Part shown: in pieces, positions 6,362-8,974 of the stretch
Layout of the letters: each line of letters opens with the position of its first letter
Numbering within the stretch: position 1 is the stretch's first letter
Assembly: GCA_005787025.1 (NCBI GenBank)
Contig: SYCH01000235.1
Location: 1-8,974, forward strand
DNA length: 8,974 nt
Direction: 5' to 3'
Source of the DNA: Actinomycetota bacterium
GTDB taxonomy: Bacteria > Actinomycetota > Acidimicrobiia > Acidimicrobiales > Ilumatobacteraceae
Notes under the pieces: generated by a model
The model's database searches: none
What the model was told of the DNA's origin: nothing
What the model saw: the letters and a program-made list of their open reading frames with translations, nothing else
Position numbers and translations under genes: made by a program

Positions 6362-6374
6362 TAGGATCCACGCG
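6362..6374 (+). promoter_or_regulatory. Predicted leaderless -10 element of tsaE
   Basis: TAGGAT (6362-6367) followed by six bases leads straight into the GTG at 6374, so the transcript should start at or next to the start codon. No ribosome binding site is visible. Spacing is identical to the isochorismatase-fold gene. This gives the tsaEB-rimI-tsaD operon its own promoter, independent of alr. Confidence 0.55.
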
Positions 6375-6871
6375 TGATCTCCCTGTACTGCCGCTCGGTC
6401 ACCGACACGCACGGTGTCGCGTCGTCGTTGGCGCAGTTGGCGCGCACCGGCGACGTGGTGATCCTGTCGGGCGACATGGGTTCGGGCAAGACGGCGTTCG
6501 CCCAAGGATTCGCCGATGAGCTCGGTGTCGACGAACCGGTCACCAGTCCGACCTTCACCTTGGTGCACACCTACGACACGGGCCGCGTGAATCTCCACCA
6601 CGCCGACCTCTACCGGTTGGATCGCATGAGCGAGGTGGCCGACCTGGCCCTGGCCGAACTGGTCGAGGGTGACGGCATCTTGTTGGTCGAATGGGGCGAC
6701 CCGGCGGCACCGTTGCTGGGCGACCACCTCGAGGTGCGTTTGCGACACGTCGACGACGACGACGACGCGCGTTTCGTCACGGTGCGCGGGGTAGGTCGAA
6801 CGTGGGCCGCGCGTTGGGAGCGCGTCGAAGCCGCCGTCGCGACGTGGCGAGTGGATGACCCGTCATGTTGA
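6374..6871 (+). CDS. tsaE: tRNA t6A biosynthesis ATPase TsaE
   Basis: This 165-residue P-loop ATPase drives the TsaB-TsaD-TsaE complex that puts threonylcarbamoyl on A37 of ANN-decoding tRNAs in the cytosol. The Walker A motif is GDMGSGKT (33-40). SPTFTLVHTY (58-67), NLHHADLYRL (73-82) and the VEWGDP segment (105-110) are family hallmarks. A run of five Asp (127-131) sits in the variable C-terminal part. The GTG start is the only one fitting the family N-terminus; it has no ribosome binding site but a leaderless -10 box. The stop overlaps the tsaB start by 7 bp. TsaE often follows alr directly in actinobacteria; here six genes lie between them. Confidence 0.96.
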   Translation: MISLYCRSVTDTHGVASSLAQLARTGDVVILSGDMGSGKTAFAQGFADELGVDEPVTSPTFTLVHTYDTGRVNLHHADLYRLDRMSEVADLALAELVEGDGILLVEWGDPAAPLLGDHLEVRLRHVDDDDDARFVTVRGVGRTWAARWERVEAAVATWRVDDPSC

Positions 6872-7572
6872 TCCTCGGCATCGAGACCGCCACCGAGCGG
6901 GTGAGCGTGGCCATCGGCGGGCACGAGGGCGTGCTCGGGATGTTCGAAGTGACGCGCGGTCGCCGTCATGCCGAGACCCTGACACCGGCCATCGATTTCG
7001 TGTGTCGTCAGGCCGACGTGACCCTGGACGAGATCTCGGTGGTGGCCGTCGACATGGGTCCGGGTCTGTTCACCGGCATGCGGGTCGGCTTGGCGTCGGC
7101 CAAGGCGATCGCTCAGGCGTTGCGCGTTCCGATGATCGCCATCTCGAGTCTCGACCTGCTGGCGTATCCTTTGCGACGCACCGACAAGGTGATCGCCGCG
7201 GTCATCGACGCGCGCAAGGGCGAGATCTTCTACGCGCTGTACCGACAGGTTCCCGGCGGAATCCAACGCGTCAGCGAACCAACCGCCGGTCGCGTGGACG
7301 ATCTCGTCGCGGACCTGTTGGCACGGGGCCAGGAAGTGGTGTGCGTGGGCGATGGCGCCGTTCGTTACCACGAGGAGATCACCGCCGGACATCGAGTGGA
7401 GATCGCCGAGCAGTTCTTCGCGTACCCCAGCTCGGCACCACTGGTTCAACTGGCGCACGCCAAGGCACTGCGTGAGGAGTGGGTGAACCCGTGGGAAGTC
7501 GAGGCGTTGTACCTGCGCAAGCCCGACGCCGAGATCAACTGGTCCACTCGCAACGACGGAGTCGGGTCGTGA
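6865..7572 (+). CDS. tsaB: tRNA t6A biosynthesis scaffold protein TsaB
   Basis: This 235-residue ASKHA-fold protein is a non-catalytic paralogue of TsaD that dimerises with it and is needed for t6A formation. ILGIETAT (3-10) is the first phosphate-type loop, DMGPGLFTGMRVGLASAKA (63-81) is the family signature (GPGxFTGxR), and AVIDARKGEIFYALY (112-126) is also characteristic. The C-terminal LYLRKPDAEINW fits TsaB tails. The length is typical. The start ATG lies inside tsaE with a 7-bp overlap and no strong ribosome binding site, so translation probably depends on coupling. The stop overlaps the rimI GTG by GTGA. Confidence 0.95.
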   Translation: MLILGIETATERVSVAIGGHEGVLGMFEVTRGRRHAETLTPAIDFVCRQADVTLDEISVVAVDMGPGLFTGMRVGLASAKAIAQALRVPMIAISSLDLLAYPLRRTDKVIAAVIDARKGEIFYALYRQVPGGIQRVSEPTAGRVDDLVADLLARGQEVVCVGDGAVRYHEEITAGHRVEIAEQFFAYPSSAPLVQLAHAKALREEWVNPWEVEALYLRKPDAEINWSTRNDGVGS

Positions 7573-8114
7573 GCATCGTGTCGCGCCTCCTGAATGCGTC
7601 GGTGGAACCCATGGAGACCTTCGAGATCGTGCCCATGCGACGACGTCACGTGCGATCGATCATCGCCATCGAGGAACGCGTCCACCCGAAGCCGTGGACC
7701 GCCGGCGTGTTCAACAGCGAGATCGATCTGGCCCGACGCGGAGAGCGCCATTACGTGGTCGGGACACTGGCTTCGGAGGTGGTGGCGTACGGCGGTTTGA
7801 TGTTCGCGGTGGACGAGGCCCACGTCACCAACATCGCGGTGGCTCCCGAAGTGCAACGTCGGGGGTTCGCGCGACGGATGTTGTCGGCGTTGGCGAACGT
7901 CGCTGTCGAACGAGGCTTCACCGCTCTCACGCTCGAGGTGCGGGTCAGCAACACCGCGGCGCAGGCGATGTACCGGCAGTTCGGTTTCGCTCCGGCGGGC
8001 ATCCGGCAGCGCTACTACGAGAACACCGAGGACGCGCTGGTGATGTGGGTCCACGACATCGACTCGCCGGAGTACCGAGCGCGTTTGAACGCGATCGCCG
8101 AGGACATCCGATGA
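7569..8114 (+). CDS. rimI: N-alpha-acetyltransferase RimI (GNAT family)
   Basis: This GNAT acetyltransferase moves acetyl from acetyl-CoA to protein N-termini; ribosomal protein S18 is the classic substrate, and actinobacterial RimI can be broader. The acetyl-CoA-binding loop is in TNIAVAPEVQRRGFARRML, where QRRGFA fits the Q/RxxGxA/G motif, followed by LEVRVSNTAAQAMYRQFGF and RQRYYENTEDALVMW, typical of RimI ends. With the GTG at 7569 the protein has 181 residues: GGAG lies seven bases before it and GTGA overlaps tsaB. An ATG at 7611 would give 167 residues beginning METFEIVPM, closer to most family N-termini, so the start is uncertain. The position between tsaB and tsaD is a common arrangement. 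Confidence 0.92.
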   Translation: MSIVSRLLNASVEPMETFEIVPMRRRHVRSIIAIEERVHPKPWTAGVFNSEIDLARRGERHYVVGTLASEVVAYGGLMFAVDEAHVTNIAVAPEVQRRGFARRMLSALANVAVERGFTALTLEVRVSNTAAQAMYRQFGFAPAGIRQRYYENTEDALVMWVHDIDSPEYRARLNAIAEDIR

Positions 8115-8974
8115 GCACGAGCGGTAAGCACTTGCGTCCCATCGACGCCTCCACCGTCATTTTGGCCATCGAGACCAGTTGCGACGAGACCGCGGCCTCC
8201 TTGGTGATGGGTGGAGTCGACGTTCTGTCGAGTGTGGTCAGCTCGCAGATCGATCTTCACGCGCAATACGGCGGGGTCGTTCCCGAGATCGCCGGTCGCG
8301 CTCACCTGGACCTGTTGAATCCGGTGGTGGCGCGCGCCATCGTGGAGTCGGGAGTGGACGAGACGCGCATCGACGCCGTCGCCGCCACGCACGGCCCCGG
8401 CCTCATCGGCGCTTTGCTGGTGGGAGTATCGGCTGCGAAGTCGCTGGCTCTCACGTGGGACGTTCCGTACGTCGGCGTGAATCACCTCGAGGCCCACCTG
8501 TACGCCGGTTTGTTGGAGAAGCCCGAACTGGAACTGCCGTTGGTGGTGTTGTTGGTGTCGGGCGGCCACACGATGTTGATCGAGATGCGGAATCATGGCG
8601 AGTACCGCCTTCTCGGTCGCACCATCGACGACGCCGCGGGCGAAGCCTTCGACAAGGTGGCACGTTTTCTCGATCTGGGTTATCCCGGTGGTCCGGCCGT
8701 CGACACCATCGCTCGCGAGGGTGACCCGAACGCCATCGACTTCCCGCGGGCCATGCGCAACGACGGTCTCGACTTCAGCTTCAGCGGTCTGAAGACCTCG
8801 GTCATCAATTTCGTGCGCAAGAACCCCGCGGTGCGCACCGCCGACGTGGCCGCCTCGTTCCAAACCGCCGTGGTCGACGTGTTGGTGCACAAGGCGCGCC
8901 GAGCCGCCGAGCAGGTGGGCGCCAAGGGTGTGGTGCTCGGTGGGGGAGTGGCGGCCAACTCGTTGTTGCGCGAG
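8111..8974 (+). CDS. tsaD: tRNA N6-adenosine threonylcarbamoyltransferase TsaD (3' end outside window)
   Basis: This is the catalytic subunit of t6A synthesis, transferring threonylcarbamoyl from threonylcarbamoyl-AMP to A37. There are 288 codons and no stop; the usual length is about 340-350 residues, so roughly 50-60 are missing. ILAIETSCDET (17-27) and ATHGPGLIGALLVG (92-105) are ASKHA nucleotide and substrate loops. H125 and H129 in NHLEAH are metal ligands; the third, an Asp near the C-terminus, lies past the window. VSGGHT (149-154), DDAAGEAFDKVAR (173-185), FSFSGLKT (222-229) and VLGGGVAANSLLR (275-287) complete the pattern. The ATG overlaps the rimI stop by ATGA, with GAGG seven bases before it. 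About 14 residues precede the conserved core, a short extension without clear role. Confidence 0.97.
   Translation, partial: MSTSGKHLRPIDASTVILAIETSCDETAASLVMGGVDVLSSVVSSQIDLHAQYGGVVPEIAGRAHLDLLNPVVARAIVESGVDETRIDAVAATHGPGLIGALLVGVSAAKSLALTWDVPYVGVNHLEAHLYAGLLEKPELELPLVVLLVSGGHTMLIEMRNHGEYRLLGRTIDDAAGEAFDKVARFLDLGYPGGPAVDTIAREGDPNAIDFPRAMRNDGLDFSFSGLKTSVINFVRKNPAVRTADVAASFQTAVVDVLVHKARRAAEQVGAKGVVLGGGVAANSLLRE

Noticed and set aside
6354..6362. Small palindrome ACCG-T-CGGT next to the tsaE -10 box, with a similar ACCGTCGG at 2806-2813
   Set aside because: Eight or nine bases of this composition recur easily by chance in GC-rich DNA, and the position relative to the -10 box differs at the two sites.
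6281..6748. Longer LLM protein starting inside antisense tsaE
   Set aside because: The upstream 156 residues resemble no LLM N-terminus, and a near-perfect ribosome binding site precedes the ATG at 6280.
6755..6770. Repeated GAC codons (five Asp in a row) in tsaE as a possible repeat element
   Set aside because: It is a short codon run in a variable region of TsaE, in frame and without effect on the domain.
8015..8890. 291-residue open frame antisense to tsaD
   Set aside because: It is a shadow of tsaD, whose full motif set is on the plus strand.

Overview
The window looks like a piece of chromosome from a high-GC actinobacterium. GC content looks to be in the low 60s percent by eye, there are many GTG starts, genes are tightly packed with ATGA/GTGA overlaps, two promoters look leaderless, and an F420-type luciferase-like oxidoreductase is present. 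The order nnrD-alr ... tsaE-tsaB-rimI-tsaD is a familiar actinobacterial housekeeping arrangement. Heavy use of TTG for leucine and the accessory gene mix would fit the class Acidimicrobiia, but that placement is inference only.

Layout. (1) 1-1517, plus strand: the 3' end of the NAD(P)H-hydrate dehydratase gene nnrD, overlapped by alr (alanine racemase, D-alanine for peptidoglycan). (2) 1511-6280: a block of six accessory genes in three transcription units. These are a metal-dependent amidohydrolase (minus strand), an isochorismatase-fold protein lacking the usual catalytic Cys (plus strand, divergent from the amidohydrolase), and a minus-strand operon: LLM-family F420-type oxidoreductase, SnoaL/NTF2-like protein, TetR regulator, and an SDR dehydrogenase of the HSD17B4/MFE-2 type. 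(3) 6374-8974, plus strand: tsaE-tsaB-rimI-tsaD, the bacterial t6A tRNA-modification set with the ribosomal-protein/N-terminal acetyltransferase RimI; tsaD runs off the window end.

How it fits together. The outer genes are core cell-wall, metabolite-repair and translation-fidelity functions that often lie directly next to each other (alr beside tsaE). Here they are separated by about 4.9 kb of genes that look like degradation or redox chemistry on CoA-linked, lipid or aromatic substrates under a TetR repressor; the substrate cannot be read from the sequence. After the break, tsaE has its own leaderless-type promoter.

Non-coding DNA is scarce. The two largest gaps (2723-2816 and 6281-6373, each just over 90 bp) are both divergent promoter regions. 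No gap exceeds 300 bp. I saw no rRNA, tRNA, CRISPR array, insertion sequence or clear hairpin terminator. I do not see a wholly new system. The most interesting points are the split housekeeping cluster, the altered active site of the isochorismatase-fold protein, and the promoter/operator architecture.
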